In this document: positions 1 through 11,908 of the stretch, piece after piece | Position numbering within the stretch: the stretch's first letter is position 1 | Layout of the letters: each line of letters begins with the position of its first letter | Source: Cannabis sativa | Taxonomy: Eukaryota > Streptophyta > Magnoliopsida > Rosales > Cannabaceae | DNA: 64,000 nt | Assembly (NCBI RefSeq): GCF_029168945.1 | Contig: NC_083607.1 | Span: 14,526,001-14,590,000, forward strand | Direction: 5' to 3' | Made by a program: the position numbers and the translations under genes | Notes under the pieces: model-generated | Databases searched by the model: none | What the model saw: the letters and a program-made list of their open reading frames with translations, nothing else | What the model was told of the DNA's origin: nothing

Positions 1-317
1 TGAACTTGTTTATACAATAATAATAGTGAACACTAACTAAACTCATGTCCTTTCTCCACAACCTAAAAGCTCTCTTAGAATATCAAGGAGAACAAATTTT
101 ACAATAAAGAATTAAAAACATCTGTTAGATCCAAAAAGAAAAATAGATAAAAAAAAATAAAGAATTACAAGCATCTAGAATAATCATCTAATCCGATGAG
201 GATGATCAATTCACAAGTTACAGTATTTCAACAGCAATAGTACTACGGATAAGGATAAGGATGGTCGTTTCATAACACAATCAATAACACACCATAGCCA
301 GTTTACAGAATAAACAA

Positions 318-3300
318 CTAGTAGTTGTAATTCTCTGTCTCAAATATCGCCCTTGTTGCTCTGCTAAACAAGTTGCGTACCTACCAAAAGATAGCATATA
401 GAAACAACGCTAGGTTATTTATTATACTATAATAATATGGGTCTAAAACACATGTTGTACATAAAGTGAAAATTACCTGCTTAGATGACAAGCCTATCTT
501 CTCTATACTATAATAATATGGGTCTAAAACACATGTTGTACATAAAGTGAAAATTACCTGCTTAGATGACAAGCCTATCTTCTCCAAATCGTTAAGCTGA
601 AACAGAACAAATCCAATACTCTATTTCAGTATTCATTCACAAAAAGGTGACAATATATTTGAAAAACTTTGCTTACCGATTTTACTGGACTTGTCTCTCT
701 CAGCTCTAGTATGTACTCTGCAATTTTTACCCCAATCCCCTATCATAAACAAACCATCAACAGTCAAAATACTAAAGAGAAAGAGAAACAAAATGTAATG
801 AAATCAGTCATTTCAAATGATGGTTTTTTACACCAGCATTGCTGGCCAATGTACCTTTAACTCCAGCAACTCATCCCTGGAAATAATTAGAAACCAGTTA
901 GGACTACTAATTAGTATGGTGTGTGCAGATTAGATTATATGATGCATAGAATAGAAAAGAATGATGTAAAGTGAACCATACCTGCTGGCTGTATTCAAGA
1001 AATGGACATACTCTTGAGCCAGGAAGTCCTGCACATTGAATTATGTGTGAGGAAATACTTTTGAGAATTGACTTAGAAGAGGCTGCAGAATTGACATATT
1101 TTAAGCACTAACCTTTAGATTAGAACCTCGAGAGTTCAGCTTATCCAGTGGGGTTGCAATCTTTTGTAGTCTGGTATTTGTACAGGTGAAAATTGAAGGT
1201 GTTTTTGGAGTACTAGGCTCAAAAAGGTCACATGGTTTTTCTGTGAACGAGAATTCCTTGGCATTGTTTTGACTTATATTGGTGTTGATGGGAAAAAGAA
1301 CATTTCTCAAAGGACTCCTCAATGTGTTTTTTTTCCCACTTACAGGTGAAGATGCAACAACCGTGGCCGGGCTCTTGTCCTGATTTAATGGCTCGCCTGA
1401 ACAAATGTATGTTAGACGTTTCATATACCATACACAGTCAATAATTAGATAACACTAAAACACTAAAAAGGAATGCTAAATTGATATTTATATTTTTTTA
1501 TTATTATTTTTACATGTTCAAACTGTCCAAGTACCTGGCAAATGTTTATTACTTGATTCTGTTACAATCCCATGAGCGCCTTCCTCTCTCTCCTCTTTTT
1601 CATCTCCGCGAATGGGAATTGAGTCGTTTTTCAAATTTTCTTCTTTCAAAGTTTTTGACCAATATTCCTTAAAAATGACAGAAACATTTAGAAATTCAAC
1701 CTCTGAATGTATTTGATGAGTAAAACACAATGGACTTTAGATCTTACCTGTAGATCCTCATCAAACAAGTTAGTGAAAGGCACAGCGGTGTTTCTGCATA
1801 AACATTACCAAATTACCATCAATGATTAGATAAGATCATCAAATATATATAAATATATATATGTATATATATATAAAAATTTATAATCTAATACCTTTCT
1901 CTGTCGTTTTCATTATAGGCACCACGTTTGGTGGCAACTTTGGCTTTCAAAGAGCTATTACAGAAACTAGGTTTCTTAACAGAAGTTGAATTTTTCCCCA
2001 TGAAAGGAGAATTAAGAGCTCCAAATTTATTAGCACTCTTTGACTTCCCTTTCGATTCGAGCCAAGCACGCAATTTCTCTTCCATGTTGACCTTAATGTT
2101 TGGAGTCTCTTGCTTAGTTGAAGGAACAATGTTGGAAATATTTCGTGACCGAGCAGCTAAACTCACAGTATGGACAGATTGCTGGTACTCTCCTGGATTC
2201 TATTTACAAACAATAAAAAGATCCCAGTATTCAATTCCTGAAACCATTTTTTTACAGATATATAAGATTGAAGTAACAGTTCTTTTTCAATCTCTTACCA
2301 AGCAAGCCACCATTAAGGCTCGACTCTTTCCACCAAGAGAATCCTGCAATATCCGAGTAAGTTTGCTATCACGGTAAGGCACCCTGGCTTTGTTGTTGTT
2401 CAGTGCATAAATCACATTTGACAGTGCAAACAAAGATTGGTTGATCTTGGAACTCTCTTGGAGACGAATCCCTTCATTGCAAGTTCTTCTGTTGTCTTCA
2501 TTTCCTAAGATTAAAAAAAAGAAAAGAAAATGACAAAAAAGGAGACTCCAACTTTGTTAATTACTTTTTGAACTTAATAAATACCTGCTAAATCTATAAG
2601 GTTCAACTTTCCTATAAGGACATCTCCGGAGCCATCCACTGAAGGAGAGGAAACTGAGATCACAAGCACACCATGACTCCTACTAGAGACATCATTTAAT
2701 GCTGTGTGAGCTACTTTCCGCCGCTGAACTCCGCAAGAAAATACGTCAAGAAATTCTGCCATGGAGGCTATAGAGACCCGTGACAGTCCACTGAGATGAA
2801 TTTGTCCATTTTTGTCATCCCACACAGCAATTTCCTTTGCTTTAAGTTCTAAGAGGTCATAACACCTATCTAAATAGACCTGATAGTATGAAATTTCTGC
2901 TTTGCGTCCAGTTTTCTGGCACATTGACAAGATTGTTGACATGGCCAGCGGCATTAGACCAGGTTGCTCATCTGATCCCTGAACACGAATTATAATTTGA
3001 CCAACATTACAAAGTAAAAAAGAGCACTTCGTTCAAATTTTCACTCTTCAGCAAGTTTTTGATCGTTTTCTATACAAAGAAAGCAAAATACTACCAAGTT
3101 GCCTCAGAAAACATAAGTTCCAAGATAAAATGAAGTTATGATTACCCAATTACCCAATATGAAGAATTTAAAGAAAGATTTAGTCATGAGCTGAAGAAAT
3201 TGAAAACCTGCATGGTGTAGGTCTTTCCACTACCAGTAGCTCCATATGCAAATATAGTTGCATTGCATCCCTGAAATATTCCCTCAATCAAAGGGCTCAC

Positions 3301-3658
3301 TTCTCTGTGAAAGATCTGACTGACATTGTTGTCCTCTTCGCCAAAAAACGAGTCCAATCTGTAGCACTCCTTCCGGCTGAAAACAAAAATAGAAACCGAA
3401 ACGAAAACCCACAATGAATAAAAAGACCCAGAAAAGAAATAGAGAAAGATCCCACAAAAAAAAGAAAAGAAAAAGAAAAAGGATTCACCTTGTTTCTTTA
3501 TCTTTGAGAAAAACAGTGACATCTTGCGCAGAGTCGCAGTCCTGGTCGAGGAGAACGGACACGCAAGGGTTCTGTTGGGGGCTCTCGTGAGGAAGAAAGG
3601 GACGCACTCTCACTATGACCCTCACTTTTGATGATTCTGCAAGTTTCATGGACGCCAT
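318..3658 (-). CDS. KIN10C: Kinesin-like protein of the KIN-10 family (KIF22/Kid-like), complete, 13 exons
   Basis: Exons on the minus strand: 3658-3489, 3376-3208, 2978-2585, 2504-2299, 2199-1895, 1793-1748, 1700-1535, 1396-1113, 1028-982, 876-855, 739-677, 596-558, 380-318. All introns are GT-AG, phases agree, and the total is 658 codons including TAG. The N-terminal motor has the P-loop GATGSGKT (about residues 102-109), switch I NDVSSRSH and switch II DLAGNE (usually DLAGSE), so it should be a microtubule motor ATPase. A low-complexity Lys/Ser-rich middle follows. The last 60 residues form a helix-hairpin-helix (LKGIG, then EKIGLSSKQ), the DNA-binding module of KIF22/Kid. I infer a chromosome- or spindle-linked mitotic motor. 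The start MASMKLAE was chosen because it directly precedes the motor; an upstream in-frame Met is possible but would add a non-conserved hydrophobic stretch. Family membership is firm; the 10C rather than 10B assignment is from memory of sequence style. An 81-base duplication lies in the last intron. Confidence 0.92.
423..584. repeat. 81-bp tandem duplication spanning a kinesin exon end
   Basis: Two near-identical 81-base copies, 423-503 and 504-584, lie head to tail. The unit contains the last 27 bases of the kinesin exon 596-558, its GT donor and about 50 intron bases. The right-hand copy belongs to the used exon. The left-hand copy has lost the exon's own acceptor but has a TATAG just upstream in the sense direction. 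Confidence 0.95.
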
Positions 3659-3776
3659 TACCGTTCCCAAATTATGTCCAAGTAAAAGAATGAGAATGTT
3701 AGGAAAACAAAGAAGATAGAGTCGACTGATATTTTTAGGTTTTGTGAAGAACAGAGTCACATTTTTCAAACTAAAT

Positions 3777-3813
3777 TGACCGTTGAGGGTTCGCTTTTAA
3801 TGTGACCGTTAAG
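3777..3813 (-). promoter_or_regulatory. Two MSA-like (MYB3R-binding) elements upstream of the kinesin
   Basis: On the minus strand CTCAACGGTCA (3787-3777) and CTTAACGGTCA (3813-3803) each match the M-phase-specific activator consensus YCYAACGGYYA at 10 of 11 positions, with the AACGG core intact. They lie about 120-155 bases upstream of the chosen ATG, a typical place for G2/M control. Binding is inferred from the motif, not shown. Confidence 0.7.
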
Positions 3814-4120
3814 ACTGATAATAACTGAATGCTTTCTTTTGAATTGGTTTTCTTTGAAGTTTGAAATGGATAACATAACAGTTAACAAAATAAATAAATA
3901 CATAAATAATAATAAAACTATTCATATTAACAATATCAACATAATTTTTTTTTTCTTTTTGAAATCATCAACATAAATTCATTAAAAAAAATATCAACAA
4001 ATATTATTTTTAAAATTTATTCTTCCAATTATATTTTAATTTTCTTCTTTCTTTTAGATTCTTTTATGTTCATTTTTTTAAAAAAAATTACACCATAGCA
4101 TTTATCAAATTACAATAAGA
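3814..4120. other. AT-rich spacer, no gene seen
   Basis: A/T-dominated sequence between the kinesin promoter and the truncated retroelement. No open reading frame, hairpin or repeat that I could support. Confidence 0.5.
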
Positions 4121-5472
4121 AAAATTTACATAAAAAATACTTCAAGCAAATAGACAATAACTATCTAGACTTTCATTGACTACTTAATTTATTTTTTAAT
4201 TATAATATATTTTAATTCATTTATTTTAATTAATCATTTAAATGAAAAATATATTGATTTAAGTTGGTCTAAAATTAAAATAAATAATTTTCAACTTTAA
4301 TCTATTTTTCAAGAAAAATTCAAAATTTTCTGTATTTAAATAAAAAAAAATGAAATTTTGGAATTTTTATATAAAAAATGATTAATAAAATGTATTTTCA
4401 AAATTATTCAAATTTAAGTTGTTCTGAAATTAAAATTTTAAGCTTAAAATAATTTTCTATTTAATTAAATATTCTGAAAATAATAATATTTAAGTATCAA
4501 GAATGAAATCAACTTAAATATTTAATTTTTAATTTAATTAAATGTATTAAATATAAGAATTAAATAATCAAGTATAAAATAAACTCAATTATTAATTCTA
4601 ATTTAATACTAGGAAAAATATTTTTAATTAATTTGATCCAAAATTAATTAATAAATAATTAATTTTCAACTTAAAATATTTTCCTAATTAAATATTAGAA
4701 AAATATAACTATTCACTATAAATTATCATCTAGAATATATTTCAATTAACTAAGTGTTTTTCTAAAATTAACTTTAAAATATTCAATGAAAAAATAAATT
4801 TCATATATTTTAAAAGTTAATTATGTTGCTAATTCAATTTTAATTAGGTTAGACTAATATAATTAACCTAATACAATTATTTAAAGAAGGTAAATGTGCC
4901 TTCACAATTGGGGTGGTTCATGTGAGGGAGGGCTGAGTTCAGTATGTCGTACCCACTACTATTGGCCCCCTAACTCTCACACAAGGCCCAAAGGAGAGAA
5001 ATTTAACCATTAAATAAATAATTGTTATTCATTGAATAATAAGCCCAATTCTAATTGGGCCTAAATAAAATTACTTACGTGAAATTTTATTTTAGCAACC
5101 TAGTTCATTTAATTACTTAAAACTTAAATGGGCTTCCTATATGCATCTAAGCCCAAAAGCAAACATATAGGCTCACACAGGTCAAAAAATTTGGATGGGC
5201 CCTATCATGTTACTAGGTTTACACAGATGAAAGAAATTACAAAATTTACCTGTTACAAATTATTTATAAGATCTATTGACAATTGAACTATGATTAAAAT
5301 CAGATCATTGGATCTGTCAACAAGTTAATCATAGCAATTTAGATCAAATAAATAATAGGTTTGTAAAAAAAAATTGAATAATTAATTAAATAATCAAACA
5401 ATACAAACCAAGTAACAAATAATCTAGAATTATGGAAAGTAGGCTAAGATATCTCAATTTTAAAATTTTAAA

Positions 5473-5506
<34 letters not shown>

Positions 5507-8500
5507 CTTAACTAGAATTTAAATTTAGGTTGTTAGAGAATATTTGAAAAAATTCAGAAACCTAACAATCTCTTAAATTCCCTAAATTCTAACTTAAATT
5601 CAAAAATATCTAACCAATTTTTCAAATTTCAAGTTTATTCAAAATTTAAATTATTTAAATTTCTAATAAGATAATATAATATAATATCTTGAATTTTAAA
5701 TTTAGATATTCCTAATATTATATTCTTAGTCTTATAATTTAATAAATTTAAATATTACAAAATAAACTATTTGAAAAATAAGATATTTTTATGGTTAGAA
5801 TACTTCAATTTTATTAAAAATAACAAAATAAAATAAGTTTGAAAAATTTATGGTTTGAAACCCTAAAATTTCTATTCAAACCTAAACTAACCAATTTTTC
5901 AAAATTTCATGTTATTTTTGCCAAAATATAATTTTAATAAAAGGATGTCTAATAAGATAAAATGTTAAAACTAACATATTCGTAATCTTATAATTTTAAT
6001 TAATAAAATATATTTCAAAAATAACAAATTTGAAAAAAAAATATATGACATGGTTGGCAAATTTTGAAATTTGAACAAGATTATTTAAAAAAAATATATA
6101 TATTTTAATACCAAAATAAGATCATTCAAATTTAATAAAAAAAAATGTAATATCTAATCTTATAATTAAAATAAATAAAATAATCTAAAATTTTAAAATC
6201 AACCATAAGTCTATTTTTGTGAGAAATTAAATTTTCAAAATTCAAAGCCTACTAATATATAAAACTAATTTTAATTGATTAAAAATTAATTTTATTCTGA
6301 CAATTAGATTTTTAATTAAAAATTTGGATTCTACACAAAATTCTACCAAAATTTAACTTTTGTTTCAATGAAAAACGATTTTTTAATCAAAAGATATCAC
6401 AAAAACAAGATTACACTAGGGGAGTATGCATTGCATACTCCCTGTGCGCACAAGAGGCTGCACATGGGTGAGGGAGAGGCTGCAAGCAGCCTGTATGGGG
6501 GCAAACCTCGGTCAGGAGGGGAAAAAATTCAGATAGCGCCTCTTGTCCAAGCGAGCATCCCATCCGCGCGCGCACGTGTGTGCTCGGTTTCAAATATTTT
6601 CGTTCAAATTCAAAAAATCATAACTAATTCATAAAAAATCCAAATTAAGTTCTGTAAAAGCCAAAATTTATTAAGTTTTCGTCTACTTTACAGTAAAAAT
6701 AATTCTAGATCGAAATAAAAAATATTTTTATAACATACATTGCAATTTCTAAACTATCATCAAATAAGCACATAAACCATCATGAAACCATCCAAATCAA
6801 CACAAAATATCGTTTTAATTCATATTTCACGAAAGTAAATCATTACCATGGCTCTGAGGCCAGTTTTTTAAATTATTTTACCAGGATCTAGATTTACTAA
6901 CAAGTATGTTTCATTAACATCCTAATATGAATTTCTAAAACAATGAAATAAACACATAAGGGTTTAAGAAACCTTACATTGATTGCAGCGAAATATAATG
7001 ACTCCTTCTGTTCAGATCTCTAGCCCTTGATTCCTTTCTGTAGCAAAGCATTATCAATATCTGAACCTGGATCTCTTTCTCTCCTTCTTGAGCCCGATTC
7101 TCCTTCTTGTTGATTGGATTCTTCACAATCTTACACATTATGATTGAGATACCACTTGATGTGTGTGGGCACTCACTCTATCACTCAAGATTTGAAATTT
7201 TGAAGAGAAGAAAGAAGAGAATGTGGGTTCGGCTTAATAGAAAGAAGGCTCAGGAAAATTTTTCTGAAAGTGAAAATCATCAATCTTTAAGTGTGAGCCA
7301 TTACTATCTATTTATAGGTAACCACATAGGTTTAGGTTAGATTTAATTAGCATTAAAATAATAGAAAAATAAATGGTAAAATCCATGGATAGTGGCCGAC
7401 CATGGGTTGGATAATGGGCCCCACTTTACAATTTTGCCATTTTGTCATTTTCCCATCTTATTTTCTCAAAAACGCCAATTTTTCAATTTAACCACTTAAA
7501 TGTCAATTCCAATTATTTAATAACTAAAAATTAATTATTAAATAATATTGTCATTTAATATATTTATTAATTAGACTTAATAAAGTCTCTTAATTAATAA
7601 ATAAGACCTAGGATCTCTTTTATTCACATTTAAGCCCTTAGTGAAAATTCATAAAATAGACATAGTCTAATTATAGACTTACAATTGATTAACTAAAATC
7701 AATTAACTGAGTCTTACAAGTAGTCTGGTCTCAACTAGTATGGGGACCATGGGCCTATATAACCGAGCTTCCAATAAGCTGATCTAGAATTTACTAAGTA
7801 AATCCACTAACTTATTAATTTCTCATTGCATCCACTCATAGAACTTGAAATTGCACTCTCAGTTACATAGAACGCTCTATATATTCCACGATATAGATAC
7901 GCTATTAATTATCCATTGTTATAATTCCAATAATCAATGATCCTCTATAGATGATCTACATTGCATAGGGATAAAATTACCGTTACACCCTTTCAATGTA
8001 TTTTATCCTTAAAACACTTGACCACCTATAAATGATATTTTAGTGAAATAATATAATCACTAAAATGGGATCTCAATCATTTATCTCTATTCAGCCAAGC
8101 TCGAAGGAAATCATCGTTTCACTTCTAAATACCTATAGAAGCTATAGATTCCATATCTATGTTTAGCGCTCCCACTCAATTGTACTACCGTGTTTCCAAA
8201 TTGTACGTATCACCCTAACCAAAAAGTAGGCTTAACTAACAAATCAAAGAACACAAATAACACTCTTTAGATCGAACCTAATCATGTCAGGATTAAGATC
8301 ATTTGATCTAGGATCAACTAGGTGATATTGAATTGAATAGATATTACGCTAAATTTATCATATCTAATCAAAGTTCAATATTGGTCCCTTCCAATTTATA
8401 CTCCATACATCTTATACTGGTAAACGTTGCCAATGCCCTGGAAATGACATAACACTTATCCAAGGTGTAAGTATACCTTATCGCTGATTATCATGTCAGT

Positions 8501-8714
8501 CTAAATCCAGTGAACTAACAAATCAAGGAATTAAACTTTTGAACATATAATTATGATTATATTCCACTGTGCTGACAACACTATAATCATGAACAAATAC
8601 ATATGTTCTGGACCTAATAGAATTTATAATCATGAAATAAATCATGTGAATCATTATTAATTAGTAAATCTGATTATATTGAAATGAGTTTTATTTAGGG
8701 CGCAAAACCCAACA
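4121..8714 (-). mobile_element. Truncated non-coding Copia-like (LARD-like) element: leader plus 5' LTR
   Basis: Read on the minus strand, the LTR occupies about 8714-6866 and starts TGTTGGGTTTTGC. It is followed by a primer-binding site at 6863-6846 with a CAGAGCCATGGT core, like that of the initiator Met tRNA site. Then comes an AT-rich leader running left to about 4121. The leader is colinear with 21625-24363 inside the two-LTR copy: blocks at 4133-4280 and 21625-21775, and at 4885-5260 and 22755-23105, clearly match. There is no long reading frame. The rest of the element and its second LTR are missing, so it is truncated at the left. Confidence 0.82.
6420..6492. other. GC-rich block with two hairpins in the element leader (copy A)
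   Basis: Perfect inverted repeat 6420-6430/6432-6442 (11-base arms, one-base centre) and a second perfect one at 6477-6483/6486-6492 (7-base arms, two-base centre). The block lies about 370-450 bases from the primer-binding site in otherwise A/T-dominated DNA. The other full copy has paired hairpins at the same place (23980-24038). Confidence 0.8.
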
Positions 8715-9628
8715 CGTAGACATTAAATGGACCACTTTCTAGTTACAATTTTGCCACTTTATTTCAACCACTTATTCTTCATTTTAATAATATCATATTT
8801 TCCAATTCAAATCTATAAATGTCAAAACTATTTATTTAATAATTATCATTAATTACTAAATAAAATTGTCTATGTAATTTATTAATTAGACCATACAAAG
8901 TCTCTTAATTAACGAATTGACCCCAAAATCTCTTTTCTTCACAATTAAGCCCTTGCTTAGTGAAAATTCATAAATAAGACATAATCTAATTTTAGAATTA
9001 TAATTGATTAATTAAAATCAATTAACTGAGTCTGCAAGCAATATTATCTCAACTAGTGAGGGGACCATGGGCCTATATAATCGAGCTTTCAATAAGTAGA
9101 TTTAGAATTCACCAAGTAAATTCTCAACTTATTATTTCTGCCTTGCTTCCCTATAGATTTGGAATTGAATACACTCTCAGTTATATAGAACGCTCTATAT
9201 GTACCACGATATAAATACGTTATGATTATCCATTGTTACAATCCTAATAGTCAAGGATCCTCTGTAGATGATCTACACTGAATAGGAACAAATTTACCGT
9301 TCTACCCTTCGATGTATTTTATCCTTAAAACACTTAGCTACCTATAAATCATACTTCAGTAAACTAATATAATTACTCAAATGAGGCCTCAATCATTTAT
9401 CTCTATTCAGCCAAGCTCGAAGGAGATCATCGTTTCACTTCTATGTCTAGATAGAAGTTATAGATTCCATAACTACGATTAGCGCTCCCACTCAATTGTA
9501 CTATCATGTTTCCAAAATGTACGTATCACCCAAACCGAAAGGTAGGCTTAACTAACAAATCAAAGAACGCAAATAACACTCTTGAGATCGAACCTAACCA
9601 TGTTAGGATTGAGATCCATAGACCTAAG
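8715..9628 (-). mobile_element. Older Copia-like LTR, left part (interrupted)
   Basis: The sequence is homologous to the middle and 5' part of the 1.9-kb LTR (minus orientation) and begins abruptly at a point matching about 7395 of the neighbouring copy. It stops at the target duplication CTAAG (9624-9628) of the younger insertion and resumes at 26247. Confidence 0.75.
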
Positions 9629-9629
9629 T

Positions 9630-11904
9630 TGTAAAGCCCGCTTAGTTAATTTGGAAATTATCAGTTGATTGTGATTAATTATGAAATTATTTATAGCTAT
9701 TTAAATAATTTATTACTGTTATTTATGTTATTCAGTAGCTTGCATATTTTGCATTTCCGGTGTCCGGTATTTTGGAACTCGGCGTTTGGCTCAGTAGAAA
9801 TCACAACTTAGTATGTTAGTAGTTTGGGGACGGGTTTTAGACATTGGGAATGTCGGGAATGGCCGGGAATTTAGAATTTCCCAAAAATACCCCTTTAGTA
9901 TGATTTATGTGATTTTGTGGTGGAGGGGCAAAATGGTCTTTTTGCCCCAATGACTTTTTGTCTTTTAGTGACTTTTTATTTGGAAAATAAATATTTAGTT
10001 TATGTGTTTAATTGGCTGAAGTAAAGTGGTATATTTGGCTTGAAAATCATTTTTCCTTTATTTCCACACTTAGTCAAAATTAGAAAGAAAAGTCCAAATT
10101 CACACACTCTCATTTCTCTCTCATTTTCGGCCAAGCTTAGGGAGCAGCTAGGGCTGGATTTCCTTGGTGAATTCAAGTTATTTTAGCAAGATCTAAGTAA
10201 TCCTAGACAAGGTAAACCTTGCTCTAGCTTCTCTACATGTTCTTTGAAATTTTGGATGAGTTTTAATGTGATGCATGCTTGATTCTTTGATTTTGTTGCT
10301 GCTGAAATATTGTTGTTGTTTCTGAGATTTAAGTATGTTGATTTGTGATTATTTAGGTTGTTAGTAATGAATGTTAAGTGCTTTGTTCAAATTTGGAAGT
10401 TTTAGCTCAAAATATGGTTTTCAAAGAGAATTGATTGAATCTGTTGCTGGGTTGTTGTTGATGTTTTTATTTGATTTCAGAAGCTAGTTTAAGCATGTTT
10501 AAGTAGAATTAACTAGGTTTGAATGCATGTTTGTGGGAATTGCTCAAGCTTGAGTTAAGAACTCAAAGCTTGAGCTTTAATGGCAAGTTGTGTATCTGTG
10601 AATTCTGGGTTAGTTTGATGCCTTAGATTTGTTCTTTGGGGTATTTAGAGCAGGTCTGGAAGGTTTGGAACCAATTGGGTTTGATTTGGTTGAGTTAGGA
10701 ATTTTTGAAAAATTCTGAGGAACCGGAATTCGGTTGTGCAACGGAATTCGGATGGGTGTCCGGTAATTCCCGAACCGGAATTCGGTTGGGCAACCGTCTC
10801 TAGGTTGGGGAATTTTCAGAAACCCTAGTTTTCCTCGTTTTTATGTTTTAGGGGGTATTGCCATGCTTTTTATCGATAGGGAAACTTTTAGTTCCTAGTT
10901 TTAGTCCCCGGGAAGTGATTTAGCGTGTCACTTATAGCGTTGTGATTTTTATGGTTTAGGAGCCGATGTCCGCCCCTCAGCTTCAGTTCCAGTCAGGTTG
11001 ACCGGCACACCTGAAATCGGAATCCAGGTAAGATTAGTATAACAGTATGCATATGTAGATTACATGTTTAGCGTGCATGTAGGAAGCCTATTAGATTACA
11101 TTAGTTGTATGTTGGCTTCGAACCATCCAACCCTGTCACGTCGGTACAGGCTGGAGTATGACCGAATGAGTATGACCTAGCTTGACCGATCAGTGACACT
11201 TGGTTGGTGGTTCCGTGCTATTGACGTATCCCGTCGGTACAGCCGGAGTATGACCAAGCGGCGGAGTATGACCGGTTCGACCGATCGGGAGGATATAGTA
11301 ACACGTCGGTACGAGTGGAGTATGACCAGCAGCCGGAGTATGACCGGTTCGACCGATCAGGTTGTTACGTGTCAATAGTACCGTCCCTATGAACGTTCAA
11401 AACTCAGTACCATGTTGGACATGGCAGTAGTGGCTCAGTACCATGTTGGACATGGCAGTAGTGGGACTCAGTATCGTGTTGGACACGGCAGTTAGAATTA
11501 TGTATGATATTATTATGCTTTTCTTACTGAGTCTGTCGACTCACAGTTTATGTTCATGTGTAGGTAAAGGCAAGGCTATAGCTGATGGACCGTGAGCGAG
11601 CTTATGAGATTGTACATGTCGAGGCGGTTAGGCCTGGAGCGTACGATCCTCGGGACAGCAAGGCTGAATTTTTGTAACTGGTCGTTAGACGACTTTTATT
11701 TTTATGTAATGGTTAAACAGTTAAACCTTTTTGTAAATGATTTTATAATCGGGATCCCGAGTCTTTTGTAATATGGTTTATAAGTTTAATTAAAAAGCAA
11801 AATTTTAATTAATCACGTTTTTCCATAAACCTCGTTGATTAGCAACGAGCTGCACAGTACGTTTAAAAATCACGTAATACGCCTAAGTTAGTTAGGGTGT
11901 TACA
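9630..11904 (+). mobile_element. Solo LTR of a Gypsy (chromovirus-like) element
   Basis: The unit of 2275 bases begins TGTAAAGCCC and ends GGTGTTACA. It is flanked by the 5-base duplication TAAGT (9625-9629 and 11905-11909). It carries internal minisatellites (about 11150-11365 and 11400-11490) and a conserved tail block near 11525-11570. No internal coding region is attached, so it is a solo LTR left by recombination. A related copy in inverse orientation is at 16007-18383. Confidence 0.9.
11128..11490. repeat. Minisatellites inside the Gypsy LTR
   Basis: Several degenerate copies of a unit containing GAGTATGACCGGTTCGACCG (11150-11365), then copies of a unit containing the palindrome CCATGTTGGACATGG (11410-11490). 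The inverse LTR copy has the same two arrays (about 16440-16540 and 16575-16875) with a different number of units. Confidence 0.85.
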
Positions 11905-11908
11905 TAAG

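Noticed and set aside
3659..3769. Upstream in-frame Met for the kinesin
   Set aside because: Would add 37 mostly hydrophobic, non-conserved residues before the motor and run towards the MSA elements; the MASM start fits the family better.
11190..11378. Open frames of about 61 codons on both strands with repeated motifs (also 16637-16918)
   Set aside because: They are translations of the LTR minisatellite; both strands stay open because the unit length and composition allow it.
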